DNA from: an uncultured Methylophilaceae bacterium
GTDB lineage: Bacteria > Pseudomonadota > Gammaproteobacteria > Burkholderiales > Methylophilaceae
NCBI GenBank assembly: GCA_913009235.1
Contig: CAJVXS010000003.1
Location: forward strand, 62,001 to 126,000
Direction of reading: 5' to 3'
DNA length: 64,000 nt
The notes beneath the pieces are model-generated. The model searched no databases. It saw nothing but the letters and a program-made list of their open reading frames with translations, and was not told the origin of the DNA. Made by a program: the position numbers and the translations under genes. Within the stretch, counting starts at the first letter, position 1. The number at the start of each line of letters is the position of its first letter. Shown in pieces: positions 41,757 through 50,828 of the stretch.

Positions 41757-42456
41757 GAAGAATGAATTTAACCCCAAATTAAGAGAATTCTTTTTTAGTC
41801 CAAGTTATTTAGAGCGAAAAGAGTTGTATGACAATATTGAAAATATTTCCAAAGGTTTCTCTGGAGATATTTTAGACTTAGGTTGTGGAGCTAAACCGTA
41901 CCAACATCTATTTGATTGTGATAGTTATAAAGGGCTTGAAGTAAATGGAGGGGGGGGTGACGCAGATTATTTTTACGATGGTTTTAAATTCCCATTTAAA
42001 AATAAAGAGTTTGATGGCGTGGTAAGTTTTCAAGTGATATACCAAATACCAAATCTAGATGATATTTTAAAAGAGATGAATAGAGTACTAAAAGAAAATG
42101 GAAAGCTTTTAGTATCCGTTCCATTTATTTGGTTTGATGGTGGCAGCAATATGCACAGACGATTTTCTCAAGAATATGTAAAAACAAAATTTAAACAATT
42201 TGGATTTGAAACTATAAAAGTTGAACAGACAAATTCTAATATGTCAGCATTGTGTTTGCTGACAAGTAAATATATAGAATATAAAATATCGAAAATATCA
42301 TTTAGCCCCGTAAGAAAAATATTAAGATTACTAGAAATTTTACTAGTCACCCCTTTCTTTAATCTAATTGGCAGTCTTTTTTTAAAATTTATGAAAAAAG
42401 ATAATGAATTATATATAGATACAATATTGTTTGCGAAAAAAGTAAAAAATGTTTAG
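41749..42456 (+). CDS. SAM-dependent methyltransferase
   Basis: 235 aa from the ATG at 41749, chosen because AAGGA lies 5 bases upstream and it gives an 8-base overlap with the previous stop (the frame is open 10 codons further). Motif I is I-L-D-L-G-C-G-A-K-P-Y near residue 42. A methyltransferase_11-type core follows (F-D-G-V-V-S-F-Q-V, N-R-V-L-K-E-N-G). The C-terminal part has a hydrophobic segment (about 200-220). Probably methylates a glycan residue or chain end. Confidence 0.75.
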   Translation: MIKKNEFNPKLREFFFSPSYLERKELYDNIENISKGFSGDILDLGCGAKPYQHLFDCDSYKGLEVNGGGGDADYFYDGFKFPFKNKEFDGVVSFQVIYQIPNLDDILKEMNRVLKENGKLLVSVPFIWFDGGSNMHRRFSQEYVKTKFKQFGFETIKVEQTNSNMSALCLLTSKYIEYKISKISFSPVRKILRLLEILLVTPFFNLIGSLFLKFMKKDNELYIDTILFAKKVKNV

Positions 42457-43342
42457 TTTTTTTAAAAAAATATATTGGAATGTTTTTTCAACGCACCAAT
42501 GGTTTATTTTGTATAGAGATAATGGTGATGGCAAGTGGATTAGACTCAAACAGCCAATTGATGTAAGTCGTGCAGATGCATTTGTGGTAATGGAAAATGG
42601 AAAAGTATATATATTTTTTGAAGAATTTAAGATTGAAGAACGCCATGGTTATTTATGTGTAGGTGAGTTAAACAAAACAAAACAAAGTTTAGACAATGTT
42701 AGAGTGGTTCTAGAAAAAAAATACCATCTTTCCTTTCCCAATGTATTTAAATACCAAGATAAATATTACATGATTCCAGAAAGTCATGAAAATAATAGTA
42801 TTGAACTATATGAGTTTGTAGATTTCCCATATAAACTCAAAAAAACTAGGGATCTAATTAGTAACGTTAATGCTGTAGATAGCGTGTTCTTACAAAAAGA
42901 CAACTTATGCTATCTTTTTACAAATAAATATACCCATAAGGATTGTTTACATAGTGAAAATTTATCTATATTTGTCTCTGATGATTTGTTGAAAAATGAT
43001 TTTAAAGAGTTGCATCAGAACCCTGTGACAACAAACCCTGTTTATGCTCGAATGGGAGGAAGTTTTTTTGTGAAAAACAATAAGTTATTCAGAGTGGCGC
43101 AAGATTGCACAATAAGGTATGGGTACAAAATAAACTTAATGCTAGTCGATAAGCTTACACAAAATAAATATGAGGAGCATCTTTTTAAAGAGTTGTTCCC
43201 ACCTAGTGGATATATAGCTTTTCATACATTGAATATTTGCAAGGGTATAGAGGTGGCGGACGGAAAGATAGTAATTAAATCACCAAGAGTGATTATTAAA
43301 AATATTGTTGAGTTTATATCATTGGTGATAAAAAGAAGGTGA
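42449..43342 (+). CDS. GINT1 N-terminal-like beta-propeller protein, stand-alone
   Basis: 297 aa. The repeated A-D-A-F-V-V, Y-I-F-F-E-E-F, Y-H-L-S-F-P-N-V-F and Y-M-I-P-E-S segments match the domain found at the N-terminus of plant glucosamine inositolphosphorylceramide transferase (GINT1) and in a set of bacterial glycan-cluster proteins. The family has a five-bladed propeller-like fold related to glycosidases. Here it is not fused to a formyl- or glycosyltransferase domain, and its role (binding or transferring an amino sugar) is unknown. Overlaps its upstream neighbour by 8 bases. Confidence 0.6.
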   Translation: MFSFFKKIYWNVFSTHQWFILYRDNGDGKWIRLKQPIDVSRADAFVVMENGKVYIFFEEFKIEERHGYLCVGELNKTKQSLDNVRVVLEKKYHLSFPNVFKYQDKYYMIPESHENNSIELYEFVDFPYKLKKTRDLISNVNAVDSVFLQKDNLCYLFTNKYTHKDCLHSENLSIFVSDDLLKNDFKELHQNPVTTNPVYARMGGSFFVKNNKLFRVAQDCTIRYGYKINLMLVDKLTQNKYEEHLFKELFPPSGYIAFHTLNICKGIEVADGKIVIKSPRVIIKNIVEFISLVIKRR

Positions 43343-44457
43343 TGCAAAAAATAGTATTTTTTAACTCCACAATGCAAATGGGCGGCCCTGCAAGAGTGAT
43401 AAATTTATGGAGCAATTATTTTGTTGATAACGGCTACGAAGTTGAAGTTGTATCAAACATTGATGTCCCTTTGTTTTATCATTTTGATGGCAGTATAAAA
43501 TACTCTATTTTAGGCATTGATAAATTTCAACAAAAATGCAAAGTTAAAACTCTCTATAAAATGTTCATTTTTCTAAAAAATAGAAAAAATGAGGCCCTAG
43601 TCTTTAGTAAAGGACTATATATAGGCTATCTTTTTGTCTTAAAAAAGATTGGATTGATTGACGATAGTTTGCGACTAGTTTATGTGATACATGGTGGAAC
43701 AAGTGATTTTAAAATCATTTACAACAACTTGACCAAGTATATGATTTTAAAAGTATTTGATAACATTGTGGTTAACTATGATGATTATCATAAATACAAA
43801 AAAACTGTTAGCAAATCCTTTAAACGAAAAATTATAGATAGTTTGATGGGGGATTGTTTTGATGAACTTAAACCTAAAGTCACTTGCCTATTAAACCCAG
43901 CAACATTTAGATCAAATAAAACACCAACATATGACAATAAGGTTGTTATTGCAGTTGGTAGGCTGGACTATATTAAAGGTTTTGACTTATTGATAGATAG
44001 TTGGAGTGCAATTGCTCCGGACTATCCTGGCTGGAAATTAAGAATTGTTGGTGGTGGAGAGAGGGCGCAAGATTTAATAAATCAAATAGATCAATTGTCT
44101 TTAAATAACGTTGTTGAGATGATTCCTTCGTCGGATGATGTTAAATCCTTATTGTTGTCTTCATCAATTTACGCTATGTCTTCGAGGGAAGAGGGACTGC
44201 CAATGGCTGTGATAGAAGCAATGGAGTGTGGTTTGCCTGTTGTTGCTTTCAATAATATTGGTGCAAGTTATTTGGTTAAAGATAAAGAAAATGGGCTTGT
44301 ATGCGATATTGGAAATACTGAAGCATTATCATCTAACATGGAAGCATTGATGAATGATAAAGAGATGCGACAAGAAATGGGTTGTAAATCGAAGGAAATG
44401 GCACAGCAATTCCATATAGAAAATATATTTCCTATATGGAATGACCTACTGTCATAA
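43342..44457 (+). CDS. GT4-family glycosyltransferase
   Basis: 371 aa. GT-B fold: the N-terminal M-Q-M-G-G-P-A-R-V loop, then in the C-terminal half V-G-R-L-D-Y-I-K-G-F-D-L and the donor-binding E-E-G-L-P-M-A-V-I-E-A-M-E (EX7E). The retaining mechanism is expected for GT4; donor and linkage cannot be read. The ATG at 43342 is preferred; a GTG one codon earlier overlaps the AGAAGG site and is less likely. The gene end is followed by a 27-base gap. Confidence 0.85.
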   Translation: MQKIVFFNSTMQMGGPARVINLWSNYFVDNGYEVEVVSNIDVPLFYHFDGSIKYSILGIDKFQQKCKVKTLYKMFIFLKNRKNEALVFSKGLYIGYLFVLKKIGLIDDSLRLVYVIHGGTSDFKIIYNNLTKYMILKVFDNIVVNYDDYHKYKKTVSKSFKRKIIDSLMGDCFDELKPKVTCLLNPATFRSNKTPTYDNKVVIAVGRLDYIKGFDLLIDSWSAIAPDYPGWKLRIVGGGERAQDLINQIDQLSLNNVVEMIPSSDDVKSLLLSSSIYAMSSREEGLPMAVIEAMECGLPVVAFNNIGASYLVKDKENGLVCDIGNTEALSSNMEALMNDKEMRQEMGCKSKEMAQQFHIENIFPIWNDLLS

Positions 44458-44484
44458 TCTAATTTTCGTAAGTTTAATTTATAT

Positions 44485-45303
44485 ATGACAACACTAATTT
44501 TTGGCAAGGACAGCAATCTCTCTAGGCGCATATTGTCAAAATTAGAGAATAGTGTATCTTTTTCAACAAGAGAAATTGTAAGTGGAGATGCAATATTAGA
44601 AAAATATAACAAAACTAAAATAAATTTAATTTTTAATAACTTTCAAACATCGACCAAATTAAATGACTTGTCATCCCCAAAGAGCTATATAGAGCAATCA
44701 ATATATTCCACGTCCGTCATCTTAGAATTGATCCGGAATTACAATATAAATAAAATTGTTTATATAAGCAGCAGCTCTGTATACGGAAATAATAAGCTTT
44801 GTAATGAAGGGGATAGGCTACATCCAGGAAGCTTGCATGCTTCATTAAAAGTCGCCAATGAAGAGCTGATCTCCATGTTTTGTTTAAGTAGAGATATAAA
44901 TTATACGATTGCAAGAGTTTTTAATATGTATGGGGGTGAGGACAAGTTCTCAGTAATTCATAAGATAATAAATGCACATAAAGAGAGTGGAAGGTTGGAG
45001 TTAATTAATAACGGCAGCGGAATAAGAGATTTTATACATATTGATGATGTGGTAAGGGCTGTGATTAACATTTTAGAAGTAAAAGATACAAAGATTATTA
45101 ATATAGGAACAGGCGCAAAGAAATCTATTAGGTCTATATTGGACTTCTTAGAAAGTAGCAAAGGCATTAGAATTGATACTAACAATGTAAATAAAAGCGA
45201 AATCCCAATATCTATAGCTGATAATCGATTATTGGAAGAATTATTTAAAGAGATAAAGTTTATTAGAATTGAAGATTATATGGTGAAAGAACTAGGTGAG
45301 TAA
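44485..45303 (+). CDS. NAD-dependent epimerase/dehydratase-like protein with altered catalytic motifs
   Basis: 272 aa, extended-SDR layout. The N-terminal dinucleotide loop reads F-G-K-D-S-N-L-S, keeping one of three glycines. The usual Y-x-x-x-K pair reads H118-A-S-L-K122 (codon CAT), so the catalytic Tyr is His. S-S-S-S-V-Y-G, R-V-F-N-M-Y-G and R-D-F-I-H-I-D-D are otherwise family-like, and the frame is intact. It may bind sugar nucleotide without oxidoreduction, or use modified chemistry. It partly overlaps the following sulfotransferase-like gene (8 bases). Confidence 0.72.
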   Translation: MTTLIFGKDSNLSRRILSKLENSVSFSTREIVSGDAILEKYNKTKINLIFNNFQTSTKLNDLSSPKSYIEQSIYSTSVILELIRNYNINKIVYISSSSVYGNNKLCNEGDRLHPGSLHASLKVANEELISMFCLSRDINYTIARVFNMYGGEDKFSVIHKIINAHKESGRLELINNGSGIRDFIHIDDVVRAVINILEVKDTKIINIGTGAKKSIRSILDFLESSKGIRIDTNNVNKSEIPISIADNRLLEELFKEIKFIRIEDYMVKELGE

Positions 45304-46309
45304 ACAAGTTGTATCATGCGCAGGATATGGTGGCACTGGAAGTAGTGCAATTACAGATTTGTTAAAAGAATTCGATAGTTGTCTATCGATAGGAAATGTC
45401 GAGTTTTGGTTTTTGCAAGATTATGATGGCGTAAGTGATTTAGAATATGCTTTGGTAGATGGCAATCATCGCTCTAAAGTCAGTTTGGCAATACAAAAGT
45501 ATAGAAATTACATTCTCAATAATAATAAGTTCTACAGCAAGTTCTTTGGTGATGGGTTTTTATTGTACAGCAATGAATTTTTAGAAGAGCTTATTGACTC
45601 AAAATTTAGAAAAGCATGTAGTTACGCAGAAGAAACAAGCAGTTTTAAAAGGTTTTTCTTTTTTCAGTTGTCGCCATTGTTGCAAATAATATTTAAGAAA
45701 GTTACTTTTCAAAGTACTTTTGAATTTTCCCCTTGGGTGCCAGTAGTGGAGAAAACTTATACCTACCTAACACTTAATAAATTCTCCAAGGTGACAAAGA
45801 AATATACAGGCAAACTATTTGCGCATTTAGATAAAAATAATAAGCATCAAAACCTAATACTTGATCAACTTGTACCAACAACCAATATCAAAAGATATTT
45901 TAATTATGTGGACAATCTGAAAGTTATTGTAGTCGATAGAGACCCAAGGGATTTATATTTATTAAATCAACTACATTGGAAAGGTGCCAGTTACATTTGT
46001 GATACATCAGATGTTAATGAGTACATAAGTTGGTATAAATCACTAAGAATGCATAGAAATCATGAAGATTTAAATAATGAAAATATCATAACTATAAACT
46101 TCGAGGAGTTGATTTATGAGTATGAAGACACAGTGATAAAGATATGTGATTTCTTAAATATAAACATTCAAGAGCAAACTTATAAGAAGAAATATTTTGA
46201 TCCAAAAATTTCTATAAAAAATACAAAATTATGGGAAAGCGAACACAATTATCAAAATGAAATTAAATCGATAGAAAAAGAATTGAGTAAATTTCTCTAT
46301 GATAAATAA
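45296..46309 (+). CDS. Sulfotransferase-fold protein
   Basis: 337 aa. The 5'-phosphosulfate loop is an N-terminal P-loop variant C-A-G-Y-G-G-T-G-S-S-A (residues 8-18), and the 3'-phosphate site is V-V-D-R-D-P-R-D-L-Y (about residue 218). This is the architecture of PAPS-dependent carbohydrate sulfotransferases. A substantial insertion with aromatic residues lies between them. It would transfer sulfate to a sugar of the repeat unit; another phosphate-group transfer cannot be excluded. GTG start; the stop overlaps the next gene by 11 bases. Confidence 0.7.
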   Translation: MSKQVVSCAGYGGTGSSAITDLLKEFDSCLSIGNVEFWFLQDYDGVSDLEYALVDGNHRSKVSLAIQKYRNYILNNNKFYSKFFGDGFLLYSNEFLEELIDSKFRKACSYAEETSSFKRFFFFQLSPLLQIIFKKVTFQSTFEFSPWVPVVEKTYTYLTLNKFSKVTKKYTGKLFAHLDKNNKHQNLILDQLVPTTNIKRYFNYVDNLKVIVVDRDPRDLYLLNQLHWKGASYICDTSDVNEYISWYKSLRMHRNHEDLNNENIITINFEELIYEYEDTVIKICDFLNINIQEQTYKKKYFDPKISIKNTKLWESEHNYQNEIKSIEKELSKFLYDK

Positions 46310-47762
46310 GAGAAGATTAGAGGAATTAATCGAACCGCATTTTTTCTCTGATTTAAAAGATGAAGGCTATGCTGTAAATCGTATAAAGTCAAATTGGTTG
46401 CTTACTTCCAATAGGTTTGATTTGGCATTTAAATTACTTTATCTTGAAATGAAAGGTAAGGGCGTAGGGTTTTCAAAAGAGTTTTATCAGAAACATATAG
46501 GCGCACTAAGTCTAGGAAAATTTACTGAACCCGGTAATGAAAAAAAAAATAGCATAGAAAATTTTATAAAGGAGTTTGACAAAACCTTCGAGAATATTCA
46601 GACAAATGGCTTTGATGAACAAAGAACCTTAATCCCTCTTTCAAAAAATGGCTCAATAGCAAATGGTTCTCATAGAGTGGCAAGTGCCATATTTCTTGAT
46701 AAGGATGTCAAATCCGTAAAAATTGATACTGATAATCATATTTATGATTATCGTTTTTTTCAAGAAAGAGGCATGTCAAGCAATGTGCTGGATGTTGTGG
46801 CAACTAAGTTTATTTCATATTCAACTAATACGCACATTGCTTTCATATGGCCTTCAGCCGTTGGACATGATAAAGAGGTGGAGAGCCTTATCCCTAATAT
46901 TGTGTATCGAAAGAGCGTACAGTTAAGTAAAAATGGCGCACATAATTTACTGTCTCAAATTTATTTTGGTGAAGAGTGGTTGGGCAGTGTTGAGGATAAT
47001 TTCAAGGGTGCAGAAGGGAAGCTTGTTGAGTGTTTTAAAAATGACAGGCCAGTTAGGGTTATCGCTTTTCATGCGGATAGTTTGAATTATGTTGCCAAAA
47101 TTAAAGATGAAATACGTAAAATTTTTAACATCGATAAACATTCAGTTCATATCACAGACACTAAAGATGAAGCGGATAGGGTTGCAAGAACAGTATTTAA
47201 TGACAATAGCATTCATTTTTTAAATCATGCAAGGCCCAATAAATTTGTCTCAACGCATAATAAGGTCGCTGCTTTTAAAGTATTTATAAGTAACCGTGAT
47301 GTTCGTCATGACGATGTACTACTCGATGGGTCGATGGTGTTATCTGCTTACGGGGTAAGGGAGGCGAATGATATCGATTATTTTGCGAATGACAATAGCA
47401 AGGTTGACATTCAAAATGACGCGTTCGAGTGTCATGACAGCGAGCTGAAATATCACGATATAGAGAAATTATCGCTTATCCATAATCCTCAATATTATTT
47501 TTATTTTAACGATATAAAGTTTGTGTCGTTCGAGCAAGTTTATAAAATGAAAAAAAATAGAAATGAGACTAAGGATATTGCTGATTGCAAAATGATGGAA
47601 GCATTATTGGAAAACAACAAAACCAAGGCAATGTTGAACAAATTTAGGCAATTTTTCTATTATCAAAAAATAAAGACAAGGGTGTCGCTCATCAAGTTTT
47701 TAAGGCTTGTTGGGCTACATTCCACTCTAAAGTTTTTGTATGGACTAATGGTAAAGAAATGA
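46299..47762 (+). CDS. Unassigned protein: ParB/Srx-like N-terminal part and polymerase-beta/LicD-type nucleotidyltransferase domain
   Basis: 487 aa. In the first third, residues 118-130 (S-I-A-N-G-S-H-R-V-A-S-A-I) resemble the D/N-G-x-H-R loop of ParB/sulfiredoxin folds. A middle domain (about 170-310) has F-H-A-D-S and H-I-T-D-T-K segments. Residues 340-362 hold D-G344-S345, then twelve residues, then D358-I-D360, which fits the hG[GS]x(9-13)Dh[DE]h signature of the nucleotidyltransferase superfamily to which LicD belongs. A downstream F-V-S-F-E-Q-V-Y-K-M-K then K-D-I-A-D is also seen in that group. In this context a role in transferring AEP from CMP-AEP to a sugar is plausible but unproven. 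Confidence 0.55.
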   Translation: MINKRRLEELIEPHFFSDLKDEGYAVNRIKSNWLLTSNRFDLAFKLLYLEMKGKGVGFSKEFYQKHIGALSLGKFTEPGNEKKNSIENFIKEFDKTFENIQTNGFDEQRTLIPLSKNGSIANGSHRVASAIFLDKDVKSVKIDTDNHIYDYRFFQERGMSSNVLDVVATKFISYSTNTHIAFIWPSAVGHDKEVESLIPNIVYRKSVQLSKNGAHNLLSQIYFGEEWLGSVEDNFKGAEGKLVECFKNDRPVRVIAFHADSLNYVAKIKDEIRKIFNIDKHSVHITDTKDEADRVARTVFNDNSIHFLNHARPNKFVSTHNKVAAFKVFISNRDVRHDDVLLDGSMVLSAYGVREANDIDYFANDNSKVDIQNDAFECHDSELKYHDIEKLSLIHNPQYYFYFNDIKFVSFEQVYKMKKNRNETKDIADCKMMEALLENNKTKAMLNKFRQFFYYQKIKTRVSLIKFLRLVGLHSTLKFLYGLMVKK

Positions 47763-48646
47763 AAGATATTTTAATCTCTGTTATTTTGCCGGTGTATAAC
47801 GGCGCACCATACCTTGATGAAGCGATTGTCAGTATATTAAAACAAACGCATGATAATTTTGAGCTTATTGTTATTAATGACGGATCTACAGATGAAAGTT
47901 TAGAAATTTTAGAAAAATATGCCATTCAAGATAGCCGAATTATATTAATCAATCGTCAGAATAAGGGTTTGGTTTATAGTTTGAATGAGGGCTTTTTAAA
48001 AGCCAAGGGTAAATACATTGCTAGAATGGATGCCGACGATGTGAGCGATCCATTTCGATTAGAAAGTCAGATTGAGCATATCGAAAAACACAATTTAGAT
48101 ATTTGTGGCGGACATTGCTTATTGATAGATGGTGAAGGCAAAATTAATGGATTAAATGTTGTGCCAACAAGCCATCAAATGTGTACTTTGTCATTGTTGT
48201 TTAAGGTTCCTTTTTCCCATCCTAGCGTTATGCTTCGGAAGCAATTTTTAGATAAAAATTCTTTAGAATATGGTCAATCTGTTTACAAAGTAGCAGAAGA
48301 TTTAGATTTGTGGCTAAGAATGCACAAGTGTGGCGCAAGATTTGGTAATGTTGATAGAGTGGTCTTAAAGTATAGAATGCTTGGTGAGTCTTTATCTAAA
48401 GTGAATAATGCACCAATACTTAAAGAAACAAAAGCCATGCTCCATCAGTTTTATAAAGATAATCATCAGCAACTCGCCCTAATTATAAAGAACCTGCCAT
48501 CAGTGTTAAATGAAGAGGAAAAATCATTGCTGGTGCGTTATATATATCAACGCGTTAAAAGATTAGACTTTTCTAATGTTGGCCTGATGAAGAAAATAGA
48601 TAAGAAGATTATTCTTAATAGCATCCTATCTGAGATGATAAGGTGA
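47759..48646 (+). CDS. GT2-family glycosyltransferase
   Basis: 295 aa, GT-A fold. The N-terminal S-V-I-L-P-V-Y-N-G, V-I-N-D-G-S-T-D and metal-binding M-D-A-D-D (about residues 90-94) are canonical; S-H-P-S-V-M-L-R follows. An inverting cytoplasmic glycosyltransferase adding one sugar to the lipid-linked unit. ATGA overlap with the upstream gene. Confidence 0.92.
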   Translation: MKDILISVILPVYNGAPYLDEAIVSILKQTHDNFELIVINDGSTDESLEILEKYAIQDSRIILINRQNKGLVYSLNEGFLKAKGKYIARMDADDVSDPFRLESQIEHIEKHNLDICGGHCLLIDGEGKINGLNVVPTSHQMCTLSLLFKVPFSHPSVMLRKQFLDKNSLEYGQSVYKVAEDLDLWLRMHKCGARFGNVDRVVLKYRMLGESLSKVNNAPILKETKAMLHQFYKDNHQQLALIIKNLPSVLNEEEKSLLVRYIYQRVKRLDFSNVGLMKKIDKKIILNSILSEMIR

Positions 48647-48679
48647 TTGCATATGATGTTAATAAGGCCAAGGTGAGTA

Positions 48680-49819
48680 ATGATATTGGTTAATGCTTTA
48701 GGTGTAATTGACTCTGGCGGTATTGTTGTTTTAGATAAATTTTTATGTGAATGTTTAGAATATCCTTTGGGCCGCAGATATCTTATTATTGCAAATGATA
48801 ATTTCAATATTAGGCAGTTACTTGGCAAGTATAAAGAAAACTCCTTATTTGATTTGTTGATTATTAAAAATAAGGGCTTTATGTACAGGCTTTTTTATGA
48901 AAATCTAATCTTTAGGAAGTTAGTCAAAGAGCATTGTATTGACTTAATATATAATTTTTCTGGAACTACACAATTCTTTACTAAAACTCCACAGCTGATA
49001 AAAATTCAAAATCTTTTGTTTTACTCCAAAAAACTGGATGGTTCCTATCAAGAGAAAAAGCTTTTCTTGAGGTGGCTTAAAGATATTTTTGTAAAAAGAA
49101 TGATATTCATTCAAATGCTGAGTTTTGCCACTCATTTTGAAATACAATCTTCGCATGTTAAGCGGTGTTTGTCGGATTTTATTAATACTAGAAATAAATT
49201 TTTTTATGTAAAGAGTGATGTTGATGTGTCTGACATCGAATTCCACACACCAAGACAATATGATTTCGCAAAAAAAATAAAGTTTTTGTATATTGTCGGC
49301 CCTCATTTTGAGAGTTTGCATAAAAACTTTCAAGATTTCACAAATGCCATGATGAGTTTGGCTGAGGCAGGTATTGGCTTTGAAATTAATATTACATTAT
49401 CTAATGAACAGTTGAGCAGCTCTAAAGTTTGGGACGCTTCTTTAGATTCGAAAACAAATTTTCTTGGCTACATAAGTGATCAAGAAAAAATAATGGAATT
49501 ATTTTGCGATAATACAATTCTAATTTCCACTTCTGTTATTGAGACGTTGGGATTGCACGTAATAGAAGGTATTAAGCATGGCGTTATTACTATTGTCCCG
49601 GATGAAGAATACGCTAATACAGTTTATGGAAGTAATTTGTTTAAATATAAGTTATTTAATACAAATGCTTTGTTCAGCACTGTAATGACTATAATAAATG
49701 GCAATGGGCCTTATAGTGATAAAATTTTATCCGTACAAGATGATTTAAGGCAGAGTGAAATGAGCAAGTTTTATAGTATTCAAGATGTATTCGATGAGGT
49801 TATAAATGTTCAAGAATAA
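48680..49819 (+). CDS. GT4-like glycosyltransferase
   Basis: 379 aa. GT-B-like: N-terminal G-V-I-D-S-G-G-I-V-V acceptor-side loop, mid-section F-L-Y-I-V-G-P, and the donor region S-T-S-V-I-E-T-L-G-L-H-V-I-E-G-I (EX7E-like, about residues 285-300). More divergent than the other two GT4 proteins of the locus. The ATG at 48680 follows an AAGGTGAG site. Overlaps the next gene by 14 bases. Confidence 0.75.
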   Translation: MILVNALGVIDSGGIVVLDKFLCECLEYPLGRRYLIIANDNFNIRQLLGKYKENSLFDLLIIKNKGFMYRLFYENLIFRKLVKEHCIDLIYNFSGTTQFFTKTPQLIKIQNLLFYSKKLDGSYQEKKLFLRWLKDIFVKRMIFIQMLSFATHFEIQSSHVKRCLSDFINTRNKFFYVKSDVDVSDIEFHTPRQYDFAKKIKFLYIVGPHFESLHKNFQDFTNAMMSLAEAGIGFEINITLSNEQLSSSKVWDASLDSKTNFLGYISDQEKIMELFCDNTILISTSVIETLGLHVIEGIKHGVITIVPDEEYANTVYGSNLFKYKLFNTNALFSTVMTIINGNGPYSDKILSVQDDLRQSEMSKFYSIQDVFDEVINVQE

Positions 49820-50828
49820 GGTTTTATTAATTACTGGTGGTACAGGGTCATTTGGTAATGCTGTGTTAAGGAGATTCTTAACCACTGATATTAAAGAGAT
49901 ACGCATTTTCTCAAGAGATGAGCTTAAGCAAGGCGACATGAGAAAGCGTTATAACAACGATAAGCTTAAATTTTATATCGGCGATGTAAGAGATAAAAAT
50001 TCAATTGATGACGCAATTAGGGGCGTTGATTATGTATTTCATGCGGCGGCCCTTAAACAAGTCCCATCGTGTGAATTTTACCCGATGCAGGCGGTTAAAA
50101 CTAATGTTATAGGGACCGAAAACCTATTAAACTCAGCTATTCGTGCAGGCGTCAAGAAGGTCATCGCACTTAGCACAGATAAAGCTGTTTATCCAATCAA
50201 TGCAATGGGCATCAGCAAGGCCATGATGGAAAGGGTTGTTGTATGTAAGGGCAGAAATGTCAAAGACACTATGATTGCTTGTACTAGATATGGCAATGTG
50301 ATGGCTAGCCGTGGTTCGGTTATTCCATTATTTATTGATCAAGTTAGGAATGGCAATCCTATAACTATTACAGATCCAAATATGACCCGATTTATGATGA
50401 GTCTAGACCAGGCGGTAGATTTGGTGTTATTTGCATTTGAAAATGGACAGAGTGGCGATGTTTTTGTGCAGAAGGCCCCTGCCGCAACAGTAGAGCTACT
50501 TGCTAGTACGATGAAAAATATTTTAGGCGTACCTGGGCATGAAGTAAAAACTATTGGCACAAGGCATGGCGAAAAGTTGTATGAAACTTTGCTGACGAAA
50601 GAGGAGATGGTAAAGGCTATTGATATGGGTGAATATTACCGAATTCCTGCCGATACACGAGACCTTAATTACAATCAGTTTTTCGAAGAGGGGGAGGAAG
50701 TCATTACAGAGGCGGGTGAATATCATTCTCATAATACCCATAGATTAAATGCAGAGGAGTTAACAGAGTTGCTGTTGAGCCTTAGAGAGATTCAGGATGA
50801 TTTAAAGGAGTTTCAGAAAAATGGATAA
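49806..50828 (+). CDS. fnlA: UDP-GlcNAc 4,6-dehydratase/5-epimerase, FnlA/WbjB/CapE type
   Basis: 340 aa. NAD loop T-G-G-T-G-S-F-G (residues 9-16), the A-A-L-K-Q-V-P-S-C-E-F segment, and S-T-D-K-A-V-Y-P-I-N followed by M-G-I-S-K, where Met replaces the usual SDR Tyr as is normal in the FlaA1/CapE family. It starts the branch to UDP-L-FucNAc or UDP-L-QuiNAc/L-RhaNAc from UDP-GlcNAc. The C-terminal N-T-H-R-L latch (about 315) is present. It overlaps the 2-epimerase gene by 8 bases. Confidence 0.9.
   Translation: MFKNKVLLITGGTGSFGNAVLRRFLTTDIKEIRIFSRDELKQGDMRKRYNNDKLKFYIGDVRDKNSIDDAIRGVDYVFHAAALKQVPSCEFYPMQAVKTNVIGTENLLNSAIRAGVKKVIALSTDKAVYPINAMGISKAMMERVVVCKGRNVKDTMIACTRYGNVMASRGSVIPLFIDQVRNGNPITITDPNMTRFMMSLDQAVDLVLFAFENGQSGDVFVQKAPAATVELLASTMKNILGVPGHEVKTIGTRHGEKLYETLLTKEEMVKAIDMGEYYRIPADTRDLNYNQFFEEGEEVITEAGEYHSHNTHRLNAEELTELLLSLREIQDDLKEFQKNG

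Noticed and set aside
46299-47762. ParB-type partition protein
   Set aside because: Only a short N-G-S-H-R loop resembles ParB; there is no helix-turn-helix or parA partner, and the gene lies within a glycan operon.
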